A stretch of 64,000 nt of DNA. Source: Comamonas flocculans (GTDB lineage: Bacteria > Pseudomonadota > Gammaproteobacteria > Burkholderiales > Burkholderiaceae_C). Below the pieces are notes generated by a model. That model searched no databases, had not been told where the DNA came from, and saw nothing but the letters and a program-made list of their open reading frames with translations. Numbering within the stretch: the first letter of the stretch is position 1; each line of letters begins with the position of its first letter. Shown here one piece after another: positions 8,525 to 17,402 of this stretch. The stretch is taken from NCBI RefSeq assembly GCF_007954405.1, contig NZ_CP042344.1, positions 1,612,001 through 1,676,000 on the forward strand, given 5' to 3'. The position numbers were made by a program, and so were the translations under genes.

Positions 8525-9643
8525 ATGCAGCCACCCCGACGCACCGTCGCGTGCGCCCTCGCCCTGTTCTTTGGCATCGGCGCATCCGCCGTGCCGCCCA
8601 CCCGGACCCCAAGCATGAAAGTCACCACCATCGCCGCCGGCGGCATGCACGGCATGCTGCTGACCAGGGACGGCCAGCTCTGGGCCATGGGCAACGACGC
8701 CTATGGGCAGCTTTGCGATGGCGATACGGTGGCCAAGCGCACGCCGGTCCAGGTGCTGGCCGACGTGCGCGCCGTGGCGCCGGGTGGGCAGCACAGCCTG
8801 GTGCTCAGGCAGGACGGCAGCCTCTGGGCCTGCGGCAACAACGAGTTCGGCCAGGTCGGCAACGGCGGCACCAGCACGGCGGGCCAGCCCGTCAAGGTCA
8901 TGGACGGCGTGGTGGCGCTCGCCGCCGGCCGTGCGCACAGCCTGGCCATCAAGCAGGACGGCAGCCTCTGGGCCTTCGGTCGCAACACCTTCGGGCAGTT
9001 GGCCACGGCTGACGCCGACAACCGCTCAAGTCCCGTCAAGGTGATGGACGGCGTGCGCGCCGCCAGCGCGGGCGAGGCCCACAGCCTGATCCTCAAGCAC
9101 GACGGCAGCTTGTGGAGCGTGGGCCAGAACCGCAACGGGCAGCTGGGCACGGGCGACCGCGCCGATCGCAGTCAAGCCGTGAAGATCATGGAGGGCGTGG
9201 CGCAGATCAGCGCCGGCGCCGCGCACAGCCTGGTGCGCAAGACGGACGGCAGCGCCTGGGCCTTCGGCTTCGACGGCGGCGGGCAGCTCGGCGATGGCGG
9301 CAACACCAACCGCAATGCGCCGTTCCCGTTGCGCGCCGGTGGCATCGCCGCCGTCGGCGCGGGCGAGCTGCACAGCCTGCTGCTGGCGCAGGATGGCACG
9401 GTCTGGGCCTTTGGTTACAACGACAGCGGCCGTCTGGGTACCGGGGATGCCGCAGACCGGCATGCTCCCGTGCAGGTGGCCAGCGGTGTCGCGCACATCG
9501 CGGCCGGCGGGTCGCACACGCTGGCGCTCAGGCAAGACGGCAGCGTGTGGGTGGCGGGCAGCAACGGCTCGGGCCAGATCGGCCTGGGGCAGAGCGTGCG
9601 CGAGGCCAGGAGCTTCACCCGGCTCGCGCTGCCCGGCCGCTGA
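8525..9643 (+). CDS. Exported RCC1-repeat (seven-bladed propeller) protein
   Basis: 372 residues. A signal peptide (ALALFFGIGASAVPP) is followed by seven RCC1-type repeats of about 48-50 residues, each with the core AGxxHSLxLxxDGSLWAxGxNxxGQLG. Seven repeats would close one RCC1 beta-propeller. In eukaryotes RCC1 is a Ran exchange factor; bacterial copies are secreted or surface binding proteins with mostly unknown partners. I chose the ATG at 8525 over a TTG at 8498 because AGGTGA lies just upstream at a proper distance and the ATG gives a clean signal peptide. It ends the five-gene envelope cluster and converges on lrgB. Confidence 0.85.
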   Translation: MQPPRRTVACALALFFGIGASAVPPTRTPSMKVTTIAAGGMHGMLLTRDGQLWAMGNDAYGQLCDGDTVAKRTPVQVLADVRAVAPGGQHSLVLRQDGSLWACGNNEFGQVGNGGTSTAGQPVKVMDGVVALAAGRAHSLAIKQDGSLWAFGRNTFGQLATADADNRSSPVKVMDGVRAASAGEAHSLILKHDGSLWSVGQNRNGQLGTGDRADRSQAVKIMEGVAQISAGAAHSLVRKTDGSAWAFGFDGGGQLGDGGNTNRNAPFPLRAGGIAAVGAGELHSLLLAQDGTVWAFGYNDSGRLGTGDAADRHAPVQVASGVAHIAAGGSHTLALRQDGSVWVAGSNGSGQIGLGQSVREARSFTRLALPGR

Positions 9644-9656
9644 AACCCGGGCGGGC

Positions 9657-10385
9657 TCAGGCCGCGCCCTGCAAGCCCAGCGCCCACACCACCAGCGGGA
9701 TCAGGACTGCCGTCAGTGCGCCGTTGAGCCCCATGCCCAGGCCGGCAAAGGCGCCGGCCTGTTCATTCACTTCAAACGCCCGCGCCGTGCCTATGCCGTG
9801 CGCCGTCACGCCCAGCGCAAAGCCGCCGGCCACCGGGTCGCTGCGCACCAGGCGGCCCAGCAGCGGCACGCCAAAGGCGGCGCCCAGCACGCCGGTGATC
9901 ACGACGAACACCACCGTCAGCTCCGCGCTGCCGCCGATCTGGTCGGACACGCCCATGGCGATCGGCGTGGTGATCGAGCGCGGCAGCAGCGACAGCAGCG
10001 TGCGCCCGTCCACGCCCAGCAGCCAGCACAACGCCACCGTGGACAGGATGCCCGCGAGCGCGCCCACCAGCAGCGCCACCGACAGCGGCGCCAGGCTGCG
10101 CCTGAGCACCGGCAACTGCTGCACCAGGGGCACCGCCAGCGCCACCGTGGCTGGCCCCAGCAGAAAGTGGATGAACTGTGCCCCGTCGAAATAGGTCTGG
10201 TAGCCGGTGCCGGTCAGCAGCAGCAGGCAGACGATGGCCGCGATCGACACCAGCACAGGGTTGCACAAGGCCAGTCCGCCCACGGCCAGATACAGGCGTC
10301 GCGCCAGCCAGAACAGCGTGACGGTGAGCGCCAGCCACAGCAGCGGCTGGCTGGCCAGGTAGACCCAGATGGCATTCAGCCGCAT
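9657..10385 (-). CDS. lrgB: LrgB/CidB family membrane protein
   Basis: 242-residue polytopic inner-membrane protein of the LrgB family. Recognisable segments are LLPRSITTPIAMGVSDQIGG, GVLGAAFGVPLLGRL and GFALGVTAHGIGTARAFEVN, which are among the most conserved parts of the family. LrgB works with LrgA. The pair has been linked to control of murein hydrolase export and cell lysis, and in other bacteria and plants to glycolate/pyruvate-type metabolite transport. The gene begins 3 nt after the lrgA stop, so the two are an operon. No regulator gene sits next to it. Confidence 0.9.
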   Translation of the reverse strand: MRLNAIWVYLASQPLLWLALTVTLFWLARRLYLAVGGLALCNPVLVSIAAIVCLLLLTGTGYQTYFDGAQFIHFLLGPATVALAVPLVQQLPVLRRSLAPLSVALLVGALAGILSTVALCWLLGVDGRTLLSLLPRSITTPIAMGVSDQIGGSAELTVVFVVITGVLGAAFGVPLLGRLVRSDPVAGGFALGVTAHGIGTARAFEVNEQAGAFAGLGMGLNGALTAVLIPLVVWALGLQGAA

Positions 10386-10388
10386 GGG

Positions 10389-10748
10389 TTAGTCCCGCGG
10401 GCCGCGCGCGCGGGCGCGCGCCAGCAGCCAGTGCAGCGTCCAGGCGGTGGTCACCAGCGTGATCGCCGCGCCCAGCACCAGCACCACGGTGATGCGTCCG
10501 GCCTGCCCGGCCACTTCATGCCAATGCGCGACGATGCCCACGCCGGCGGGCACGAACAGCAGCGAGAGGTTTTCCAGCAGCGTCTGCGCGGTGCGCGACA
10601 GCGCCTCGGGCACCTGGCGGCGCCACGCCAGCCAGGCGAACAGCAGGAACATGCCGAGCACCGGCCCCGGCAGCGGCAGGCGCAGAAACTGCACCAGCAA
10701 GGTGCCCGCCAGCTGCATCAGGAGCAGCGTTGCAATCGCTCCGACCAT
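10389..10748 (-). CDS. lrgA: LrgA/CidA family holin-like protein
   Basis: 119 residues, four predicted membrane helices, with the LrgA/CidA signature LPLPGPVLGMFLLFAWLA and the loop LLFVPAGVGIV. The length matches the family (about 110-140). A purine-rich GGAAGGGGAAG stretch precedes the ATG, giving a good ribosome-binding site. It is the upstream gene of the lrgAB pair. In Gram-positive bacteria such proteins act like holins or antiholins. Glycolate oxidase genes glcEF lie 4 kb away, and LrgAB-type proteins have been linked to glycolate transport, but that link is only suggestive here. Confidence 0.88.
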   Translation of the reverse strand: MVGAIATLLLMQLAGTLLVQFLRLPLPGPVLGMFLLFAWLAWRRQVPEALSRTAQTLLENLSLLFVPAGVGIVAHWHEVAGQAGRITVVLVLGAAITLVTTAWTLHWLLARARARGPRD

Positions 10749-10776
10749 GTCTTCCCCTTCCTGCGGCGCGGGCTTG

Positions 10777-11172
10777 TCACTGCCCGCCCGGTTGCCACTC
10801 GGGACTGAAGCCGCCCAGCGCCGGGTGCAGCATCTCGTCGCCCGCGTGCTGGGTGAATTCCACGTTCAATCGCTCGGGTGCGATGTCCAGCATCTCGACG
10901 CAATGGGCGCACAGCGCCCGGGCCACGCGCAGCCGCTGCTCGGGCGGGCGCCCGCGCCGGATGTCCAGCACCAGCATTGCTGCCGGCTCGGGGTCGGCGC
11001 CCGCTTGCGTCGTGCGCCAGATGCCGCCTTCGCCCAGTTCCCGGATCGCCACGGTAATGCGCCGCGGGTCCGTCGCCATGATTTCGGCGTAACTCGCCAT
11101 CAAGGCCCCGGCCAGGCGCTGCTTCATCGGCGCGGGGTAATGGGCGTTCACGTCAAGCTGGATGTAGGGCAT
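10777..11172 (-). CDS. Tautomerase-family protein (double 4-OT-like unit)
   Basis: 131 residues beginning Met-Pro-Tyr-Ile-Gln-Leu. After removal of Met the N-terminal proline would be the catalytic base, as in 4-oxalocrotonate tautomerase. At 131 residues it is about twice a single 4-OT subunit, and a second beta-alpha unit starts near MLVLDIRRGRPPEQR, so it looks like a fused-dimer tautomerase such as the MSAD or cis-CaaD groups. I chose this start rather than the longer upstream one because only it puts Pro at position 2. Substrate unknown. It lies 28 nt upstream of lrgA on the same strand and may share its transcript. Confidence 0.75.
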   Translation of the reverse strand: MPYIQLDVNAHYPAPMKQRLAGALMASYAEIMATDPRRITVAIRELGEGGIWRTTQAGADPEPAAMLVLDIRRGRPPEQRLRVARALCAHCVEMLDIAPERLNVEFTQHAGDEMLHPALGGFSPEWQPGGQ

Positions 11173-11285
11173 GGGTTCTCCCGGCGATTGTGGCTGGCGC
11201 CGCCCGGCGTCCGCGCGGCGCCAGCCGCGGGGGGTGGCAGGGCAAGCCATTGTCCGCCGATGCGCGCCCGATGGGGCAAGCGAAC

Positions 11286-11801
11286 TCAGCGGCTCTGCGC
11301 CTCAAGCCGCGTCAGGATGTCTTGCATCTGCTCGATCTCGGCGCGCTGCCCCGCCTCGATCTGCCGGCACAGCGCGATCAGCTCGGCGTCCTGCAGCGCC
11401 GCCTTGCGGCACATGAGTATCGCGCCGGAGTGGTGCGGAACCATGGACAGGATGAACTGGCGGTCGTGCACCAGCGCCTGCGACCGCGTGGCCCAGAAGG
11501 AGCCCGCCGTCAGCACGGCGAACAGCACGCACAGCGCCAGATTGGCCTGCCGGTTGGGGTACATCCCGGCCATGGTCAGCAGCATGAAGATGCCCATCGG
11601 CGCCCACATCGTCACCGCCATGTACAGCATGTTGATGTTGTTGTGAAAGTCGACCCAGCCATTGATCATGGTGAACATCACCACATACATGACGACGAGG
11701 CTCAGGGCCAGATTGACCCACAGCATCAGGTAGGGGCGGTGGTGCGCGTGCTCGCCGTGCGGCGCGTGCGGGCGTGAATGCGGATGAGACTGCTGGGGCA
11801 T
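11286..11801 (-). CDS. Membrane protein with His-rich N-terminus and DUF305-like C-terminus
   Basis: 171 residues. The first 23 residues are rich in histidine (HPHSRPHAPHGEHAHHRP), which suggests metal binding. Three membrane helices follow (about 25-48, 55-80 and 87-108). The C-terminal part has FILSMVPHHSGAILMC and ends in an EIEQM helix, a pattern found in DUF305 proteins, which often sit with copper or other metal resistance genes. A strong ribosome-binding site (AAAGGAA) precedes the ATG; the longer open frame upstream has no support. A copper- or metal-related role is plausible but not shown, since no metal-resistance gene is nearby. Confidence 0.75.
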   Translation of the reverse strand: MPQQSHPHSRPHAPHGEHAHHRPYLMLWVNLALSLVVMYVVMFTMINGWVDFHNNINMLYMAVTMWAPMGIFMLLTMAGMYPNRQANLALCVLFAVLTAGSFWATRSQALVHDRQFILSMVPHHSGAILMCRKAALQDAELIALCRQIEAGQRAEIEQMQDILTRLEAQSR

Positions 11802-11895
11802 GCGTGATTCCTTTCTTTGCGGCGCCCGCCGCCCTTGCGGGCGCTGCCCCTGGCGCCTTGCGCCGCAAGCACGTCGATCGACCCCCCGCTGCAGT

Positions 11896-12258
11896 TCAAC
11901 GCGCTGGCGGGCCCTTGCCGCGCGGGCGCCGGGCGGCTGCGGGCTTGCGCGGCTTTGGTGCAGGCATGAGCAAGGCGGTTTGCACCAACAGCTCTTGCAG
12001 CGCTTGCGGGCAATCGAGCAGTTCGTCCGCCACCGGATACGCCTTGGCGCCGGGGTAGGGCGGGCGCCGCGGCAGCGTGGGGGCAAGCCGCGTTCCCGCT
12101 TCGGAGGGTTTCACGAACAGGCTGTTGTCGCAGGCCAGGGCGACCACCTTGCCATCCAGGTAGAGCGCGTACTCGCCGAACATCTTGCGCACGGTGAACC
12201 GGTCGCCGAGCGCCAGTTGCTCCGTGAGGTGGTCAATGAACTGCGTGCTGGTGGCCAT
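11896..12258 (-). CDS. TfoX N-terminal domain protein
   Basis: 120 residues. Residues 8-100 match the TfoX N-terminal fold: FTVRKMFGEYALYLDGKVVA, then NSLFVKPSE, then AYPVADELLDCPQALQELL. TfoX/Sxy proteins control competence in gammaproteobacteria, but single-domain versions like this are widespread and uncharacterised. The C-terminal tail after residue 100 is very basic (PKPRKPAAARRPRGKG) and could bind nucleic acid. The start at MATSTQ follows from where homology begins; the longer frame upstream is GC-rich shadow. comM, a gene also tied to transformation, lies about 1 kb upstream. Confidence 0.82.
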   Translation of the reverse strand: MATSTQFIDHLTEQLALGDRFTVRKMFGEYALYLDGKVVALACDNSLFVKPSEAGTRLAPTLPRRPPYPGAKAYPVADELLDCPQALQELLVQTALLMPAPKPRKPAAARRPRGKGPPAR

Positions 12259-12497
12259 GACTGCGCGTTGTGCTCCAGGGCATTGCTTGCGCAGGCAAGC
12301 GCCCACGCCGCGATGTGCGCCCGGCCTGGAGGTTCGGGCACTGCGGATGCGGTGGCCACCATCGCGACACGCGTGCGGCGGCCGGCGGTGTGCAGGGGTG
12401 CGCGGCGATGCGGCTGCTCCGGCGCCTGCAGGCCGGGCGAAGCCAGGAGGCACCCGAAGCCGCCCCGTCGAACGCGATGGCCTGCATCGGCGCCATC

Positions 12498-13217
12498 CTA
12501 GGGGCCGGGCTTGACGGGAACTTCCGCCACCGTCGCGTTGCCCGCCAAGGCGAGTTCGCGCACGCGCGCTGGCCAGTGACCGAAGCCCTCGGGGAAGTCG
12601 AAGTCCAGCAGCGCCAGCGCCTCGTCAAAGCGGCCCAGCTCGCGCAGGGCTTCGGCCTTGCTGCAGCGCTTGTGGGGATGCTCTTCATCCAGCAGCCCGA
12701 TCAATATTTGCAGATTGTGGACATGCAGACCGTTCAGGCGCCGCCCCGTGCTGCCGCGGATGGGGTCGTTGCCGGCCCACCAGAAACGCGTGCGCAGGTA
12801 TTGGCGCTTGCCCGGCGTGTCCCCCAGGCCGCGGGCCAGCGCGGCCAGATGGTCCATCGCGGACGGATGCAGCGCATACGGCAAATCGTGCCACTCGGCG
12901 GGCACCGGTGGCGGAGGGGGCGGGTCGGGACACAGCTCCTGCAGTTCCTTGAAGCCCTCGACATGGCTGAACCAGCGTATCGGCCCAGGCTTGTACGGGC
13001 GCTCGATGCGCCCGACCTCCTCGCAGTCGTCAACCCAGAACAGGACGCCTTCCGTCGGATGCTTTCTCAGCGCGTCGTAGAGAGGGCACATCGGCCCGCT
13101 GTCCTGGCCGTCGGTCCACAGGGTGGCGCGCAGGAAATTCACCGAAGCGAGGGTCCCCAGGCGCAGCAACTGCTTGCAGCCAGGTGCCTTGATGACGAGC
13201 GTGGGGCCGGCTCTCAT
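12498..13217 (-). CDS. Protein of unknown function
   Basis: 239 residues, no signal peptide or membrane helix. It has a run of prolines near residue 100 (CPDPPPPPPVP) that separates an N-terminal part containing VLFWVDDCEE from a helical C-terminal part with EALRELGRFDEALALLDFDF, which resembles a single TPR hairpin. I recognise no family. It is flanked by the TfoX-like gene and comM on the same strand, but gaps of 239 and 90 nt make co-transcription uncertain. The frame is long, and amino-acid composition is balanced rather than the Arg/Ala-only pattern of shadow frames, so I regard it as real. Confidence 0.65.
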   Translation of the reverse strand: MRAGPTLVIKAPGCKQLLRLGTLASVNFLRATLWTDGQDSGPMCPLYDALRKHPTEGVLFWVDDCEEVGRIERPYKPGPIRWFSHVEGFKELQELCPDPPPPPPVPAEWHDLPYALHPSAMDHLAALARGLGDTPGKRQYLRTRFWWAGNDPIRGSTGRRLNGLHVHNLQILIGLLDEEHPHKRCSKAEALRELGRFDEALALLDFDFPEGFGHWPARVRELALAGNATVAEVPVKPGP

Positions 13218-13307
13218 GTGTTCATTCCCGTGTCAAAAAATGGTTGCGCCCCGCCGCAGCGCGCGGCGGGAGCGGTTGCGTCGGGAGGAGCAGGGGTGCA
13301 TGGCCCG

Positions 13308-14840
13308 CTACTTTGCCGACAGCACCCGCCGGTACTGGATGGCCTCGCCCACGTGCGCCACGCCCACGTGCTCAGAGCCGCCCAGGTCGGCGATGGTGCG
13401 CGCTACCTTGAGCGCGCGATGGGTGGCGCGCGCCGACCAGGCCAGGCGGGTGGCGGCGGTCTGCAGGAAGCGGCTCGCGGCTTCGTCCAGGCCGGCCGCG
13501 TCCTGCAGCGCCTGGCCCGACAACGCCTGGTTGGGCTGGCCCTGGCGCGCGATGGCACGCTGGCGCGCGGCCACCACGCGCGCGCGCACCGCGGCGCTGC
13601 TCTCGCCCGGGGGCGCGTCCAGCAGTTCTTCGGCGGGGAGGTGCGGCACTTCCACGTGCAGGTCGATGCGGTCCAGCAGCGGGCCGCTGAGCTTGCCCTG
13701 GTAGCGGGCGATCTGCTCGGGCGTGCAGCGGCAGGCGCGCTGGCGCGAACCGGCGAAGCCGCAGGGGCAGGGGTTCATCGCCGCGACGAGCTGAAAGCGC
13801 GCCGGGAATTCGGCGCGCTGCGCGGCGCGCGCGATGGTGATGTGGCCGCTTTCCAGCGGCTCGCGCAGGGCTTCGAGCGCGCTGCGCGCGAACTCGGGGA
13901 ATTCGTCCAGAAACAGCACGCCGTGGTGCGCCAGCGATATCTCGCCCGGCCGCGGGGGCGAACCGCCGCCCACCAGCGCCACCGCGCTGGCGCTGTGGTG
14001 CGGGCTGCCGGTGGGCCGGCGCATCCAGCGCGCGGGCGTGAAGCGCCCGGCCAGGCTGGCCAGCGCCGCGCTCTCCAGCGCCTCCTGCACCGTCATCGGC
14101 GGCAGGATGGAGGCGAAGCGCTGCGCCAGCATGGACTTGCCCGAGCCGGGCGGGCCGGCCAGCAGCAGCCCGTGGCCGCCGGCGGCGGCGATCTCCAGCG
14201 CGCGGCGGGCGGCGGCCTGGCCCTTGACGTCGGCCAGATCCGCGCCGGGCTCGGCGTCGGCGACGGGCGCGGGCAGCACGCGCTGCCAGCCGCTGGGCTC
14301 GCCCGCCTGGCCCTCGGCGCCGGGCGGCAGGAACTGCGCCACCACGTCCAGCAGGTGCTCGGCGCCGTAGATTGGCGCGTCGGGCACCAGCGCGGCCTCG
14401 CGGGCGCTGTCCAGCGGCAGCACCAGGCGCGCCGCCTCACCCTGGCCGCGCAGCGCCAGCGCGGTGGCCAGCGCGCCGCGCACGCTGCGCAACTGGCCGG
14501 ACAGCGAGAGCTCGCCGGCAAACTCCCAGCCCGCCAGCCGGTCGGCGGCTATCTGCCCGCTGGCCGCCAGCAGGCCCAGCGCGATCGGCAGGTCGAAGCG
14601 CCCGGAGTCCTTGGGCAGGTCGGCCGGCGCCAGGTTGACCGTGATGCGCTTGTTCGACGGGAACTCCAGCCCGCTGTTGAGGATGGCCGCGCGCACGCGC
14701 TCGCGCGCTTCCTTCACTTCCACGTCGGCCAGGCCCACCAGCGTGAAGGCCGGCAGGCCGTTGGCCAGGTGCACCTCCACGGTGACGGCGGGTGCGGCCA
14801 GGCCCAGCAGGGCGCGGCTTTGGACCAGGGCAAGGCTCAT
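13308..14840 (-). CDS. comM: ComM/YifB-type Mg-chelatase-like AAA ATPase
   Basis: 510 residues. An N-terminal Lon-protease-like domain (SRALLGLAAPAVTVEVHLA, GLADVEVKEARERVRAA) is followed by the AAA+ core: Walker A GPPGSGKS near residue 225, Walker B GVLFLDEFPEF, and a Zn-like CPCGFAGS..CRCTPEQ segment. The C-terminal helical domain ends in RTIADL..HVGEAIQYR. ComM is a hexameric helicase that promotes branch migration during natural transformation. The ATG at 14840 matches the usual MSLALVQSRALLGL start; the frame running further upstream overlaps glcE on the other strand and is not coding. Length agrees with the family (about 500). Confidence 0.95.
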   Translation of the reverse strand: MSLALVQSRALLGLAAPAVTVEVHLANGLPAFTLVGLADVEVKEARERVRAAILNSGLEFPSNKRITVNLAPADLPKDSGRFDLPIALGLLAASGQIAADRLAGWEFAGELSLSGQLRSVRGALATALALRGQGEAARLVLPLDSAREAALVPDAPIYGAEHLLDVVAQFLPPGAEGQAGEPSGWQRVLPAPVADAEPGADLADVKGQAAARRALEIAAAGGHGLLLAGPPGSGKSMLAQRFASILPPMTVQEALESAALASLAGRFTPARWMRRPTGSPHHSASAVALVGGGSPPRPGEISLAHHGVLFLDEFPEFARSALEALREPLESGHITIARAAQRAEFPARFQLVAAMNPCPCGFAGSRQRACRCTPEQIARYQGKLSGPLLDRIDLHVEVPHLPAEELLDAPPGESSAAVRARVVAARQRAIARQGQPNQALSGQALQDAAGLDEAASRFLQTAATRLAWSARATHRALKVARTIADLGGSEHVGVAHVGEAIQYRRVLSAK

Positions 14841-15062
14841 GGGACGGGTTTGTTCAGGGGGTGGCGGCACTGTAGCGGGCGGGGCGGCGCATTGCATGGA
14901 TATGCGTGAAAGCAACAGGACGGACCAGGCGCCCTGGTTTGCGCGCCCGGCGCCGGCGAGGCGGCGTTGCCGTCCCAAGGGGCCTGCTGCGGGCCCGGCG
15001 CGAAACCCGGTGCTGCCGTCCTGCCTGCCACGCAGGCAGGGCGCCGGCGCTACCATGCGCCC

Positions 15063-16160
15063 ATGCCAGACACCCTTGCCCAACTTCAGGACTGCGTGCG
15101 CCAGGCGCATGCGCAGCAGACGCCGCTGGCCATCCGGGGTGGTGGCACCAAAGGCTTTCATCCGCTGGGTGCGCCCGCGTCGGGCCAGGCGCTGGACGTG
15201 GGCGCGCTCGCCGGCGTGCTGGAGCATGAGCCAACGGAGCTGGTGGTCACCGTGCGCGCCGGCACGCGGGTGGATGAAGTGCAGGCGCTGCTTGCGCGCC
15301 ACGGCCAGTGCCTGGCCTTCGAGCCGCCGCAGTTCGCACCCGGCGGCACCGTCGGCGGCATGGTGGCCGCGGGCCTGTCGGGGCCGGCGCGCGCCAGCGT
15401 GGGTGCGCTGCGCGACTTCGTGCTGGGCGTGGAGCTGCTCAACGGCCAGGGGGAGCTGCTGCGCTTTGGCGGGCAGGTGATGAAGAACGTGGCGGGCTAC
15501 GACGTCTCGCGCCTCATGGCTGGCAGCTGGGGGCAGCTGGGCGTGATCACCGAAGTGAGCCTGAAGGTGCTGCCCATGGCGCCGGCTGAGGCCACGCTGC
15601 GCTTCGAGCTGGACCAGGCCCAGGCGCTCGCGCAACTGCACCGCTGGGGCGGCCAGGCGCTGGCGCTGAACGCCAGCTGCTGGGTGCAGGACGAGGGGCG
15701 CGGCGTGCTGTACGTGCGCCTGCGCGGCGCCGCGGCAGCGGTGCGCTCGGCCTGCCAGCAGATGGGCGGTGAGCGCCTGCATGAGGTGCAGGGCGACTGG
15801 GACGCCTGCCGCGACCACGGCCTGCCCTGGTTTGCCGCGCGCCGGCCGCAGCATGCGCTGTGGCGCCTGTCGCTGCCGCAGACCGCGCCGGTGCTGGCAC
15901 TGCCGCCGGGCGTGGATGCGCCGCTGGTCGAATGGCATGGCGGGCTGCGCTGGGTGCAGGCGAGTGCGGCTGCGGGGGAGGCCCTGCGCGCCGCTGCGCG
16001 CGCCGTGGGTGGAAGCGCATCGATTTTCAGAGCTGCGGGCGCAGTCGGGGCAAGGGCTGGAGCCGGTTTTGACCCGGAAAACCCCGGCCTGCGGGCCATC
16101 CATGAGCGGCTCAAACAGGCTTTCGATCCCGCGGGCATCTTCAACACCGGGAGGGCCTGA
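15063..16160 (+). CDS. glcE: Glycolate oxidase subunit GlcE (FAD-binding)
   Basis: 365 residues with a PCMH-type FAD-binding domain: PLAIRGGGTKGF, the GTVGGMVAAGLSGPAR loop, VMKNVAGYDVSRLMAGSWG, and a C-terminal FDPAGIFNTGR motif. GlcE is the second flavin subunit of the GlcDEF complex that oxidises glycolate to glyoxylate at the membrane. It starts at the ATG giving MPDTLAQLQ. It is 3 nt upstream of glcF, so they are one operon. glcD, usually next door, is not found in this window: the upstream neighbour is comM on the opposite strand. Confidence 0.94.
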   Translation: MPDTLAQLQDCVRQAHAQQTPLAIRGGGTKGFHPLGAPASGQALDVGALAGVLEHEPTELVVTVRAGTRVDEVQALLARHGQCLAFEPPQFAPGGTVGGMVAAGLSGPARASVGALRDFVLGVELLNGQGELLRFGGQVMKNVAGYDVSRLMAGSWGQLGVITEVSLKVLPMAPAEATLRFELDQAQALAQLHRWGGQALALNASCWVQDEGRGVLYVRLRGAAAAVRSACQQMGGERLHEVQGDWDACRDHGLPWFAARRPQHALWRLSLPQTAPVLALPPGVDAPLVEWHGGLRWVQASAAAGEALRAAARAVGGSASIFRAAGAVGARAGAGFDPENPGLRAIHERLKQAFDPAGIFNTGRA

Positions 16161-16163
16161 GCC

Positions 16164-17402
16164 ATGCAAACCCATCTGTCCGCCGAATTTGCCGGCACGC
16201 CCGAGGGCGAGGAGGCCGAAGCCATCCTGCGCAAGTGCGTGCACTGCGGCTTTTGCCTGGCCACCTGCCCGACCTACCAGCTCATGGGCGACGAGCTGGA
16301 CAGCCCGCGCGGGCGCATCTACCTGATGAAACAGATGCTCGAAGGCCAGGAGCCGAGCGACAAGACCCAGCTGCACCTGGACCGGTGCCTGACCTGCCGC
16401 AACTGTGAAACCACCTGCCCCAGCGGCGTGGAGTACGGCAAGCTGCTCGACATCGGCCGGCGCGTGGTCGAAGAGAAAGTGGGGCGCAAACCGGTGGACA
16501 AGGCGCTGCGCTGGGCGCTGGCCCAGGGCCTGCCCTCGCCGCTCTTCGCCCCGGCGATGAAGGTGGGGCAGGCGGTGCGCGGCCTTCTGCCGCCGCGCCT
16601 GCGCGAGAAGGTGCCGCCGCGCCAGGACGCCGGTGCCTGGCCCACGGCGGCGCATGCGCGCAAGGTGCTGCTGCTGGCCGGCTGCGTGCAGCCGAGCATG
16701 GCGCCGGGCATCAACGGCGCCACCGCGCGCGTGCTCGACGCCGCGGGCATCCAGACCCTGGTCGCGCCCAGGGCCGGCTGCTGCGGCGCGGTGAAGTTCC
16801 ACCTCAACGACCAGGCGGGCGGCAAGGACGAGATGCGCGCCAACATCGACGCCTGGTGGCCGCATCTGGAGAGCGGCGAGGTCGAATGCATCGTGATGAA
16901 CGCCTCGGGCTGCGGCGTCACCGTCAAGGAATACGGCCACCTGCTGCGCCACGACCCCGAATACGCCGCCCGCGCCGCGAAGGTGAGCGCGGCCACGCGC
17001 GACATTTCAGAGCTGCTGCCCGAGCTGGCCGCGCTGCTCAAGGGCAAGGTGCGCGCCGGCGGGCGGCCCTATGCCTGGCACCCGCCGTGCACGCTGCAGC
17101 ACGGCCAGAAGCTGCGCGGCGGGGTCGAGGCCGGTTTGCGCGCGCTCGGTTTCGAACTGCGCCTGGCGGCCAGCGAGGCGCACCTGTGCTGCGGCTCGGC
17201 CGGCACCTATTCGGTGCTGCAGCCCGAGACCGCGCACCAGCTGCGTGACCGTAAACTCGCGCACCTTGCGCAATCTTTCGAGGACCAGCCGCCGCAGGCC
17301 ATCCTGTCTGCCAACATCGGCTGCATCACCCATCTGCAAAACGGCACCGACATCCCGGTGCGCCACTGGATAGAAGTGCTGGACGAAGCACTCGCGCCAT
17401 GA
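16164..17402 (+). CDS. glcF: Glycolate oxidase iron-sulfur subunit GlcF
   Basis: 412 residues. Two 4Fe-4S motifs lie near the N-terminus: CVHCGFCLATCP and CLTCRNCETTCP. Two cysteine-rich CCG domains follow, ending in AGCCGAVKFH and HLCCGSAGTYS. This is the electron-transfer subunit of glycolate dehydrogenase, passing electrons from the flavin subunits to the quinone pool. It lies 3 nt after glcE and its stop overlaps the start of the ProQ-type gene by ATGA. Length matches E. coli GlcF (407). Confidence 0.95.
   Translation: MQTHLSAEFAGTPEGEEAEAILRKCVHCGFCLATCPTYQLMGDELDSPRGRIYLMKQMLEGQEPSDKTQLHLDRCLTCRNCETTCPSGVEYGKLLDIGRRVVEEKVGRKPVDKALRWALAQGLPSPLFAPAMKVGQAVRGLLPPRLREKVPPRQDAGAWPTAAHARKVLLLAGCVQPSMAPGINGATARVLDAAGIQTLVAPRAGCCGAVKFHLNDQAGGKDEMRANIDAWWPHLESGEVECIVMNASGCGVTVKEYGHLLRHDPEYAARAAKVSAATRDISELLPELAALLKGKVRAGGRPYAWHPPCTLQHGQKLRGGVEAGLRALGFELRLAASEAHLCCGSAGTYSVLQPETAHQLRDRKLAHLAQSFEDQPPQAILSANIGCITHLQNGTDIPVRHWIEVLDEALAP

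Noticed and set aside
14841..16952. Minus-strand extension of the comM frame (over 700 codons)
   Set aside because: It overlaps glcE and glcF on the other strand; comM homology starts at 14840 with the family's usual N-terminus.
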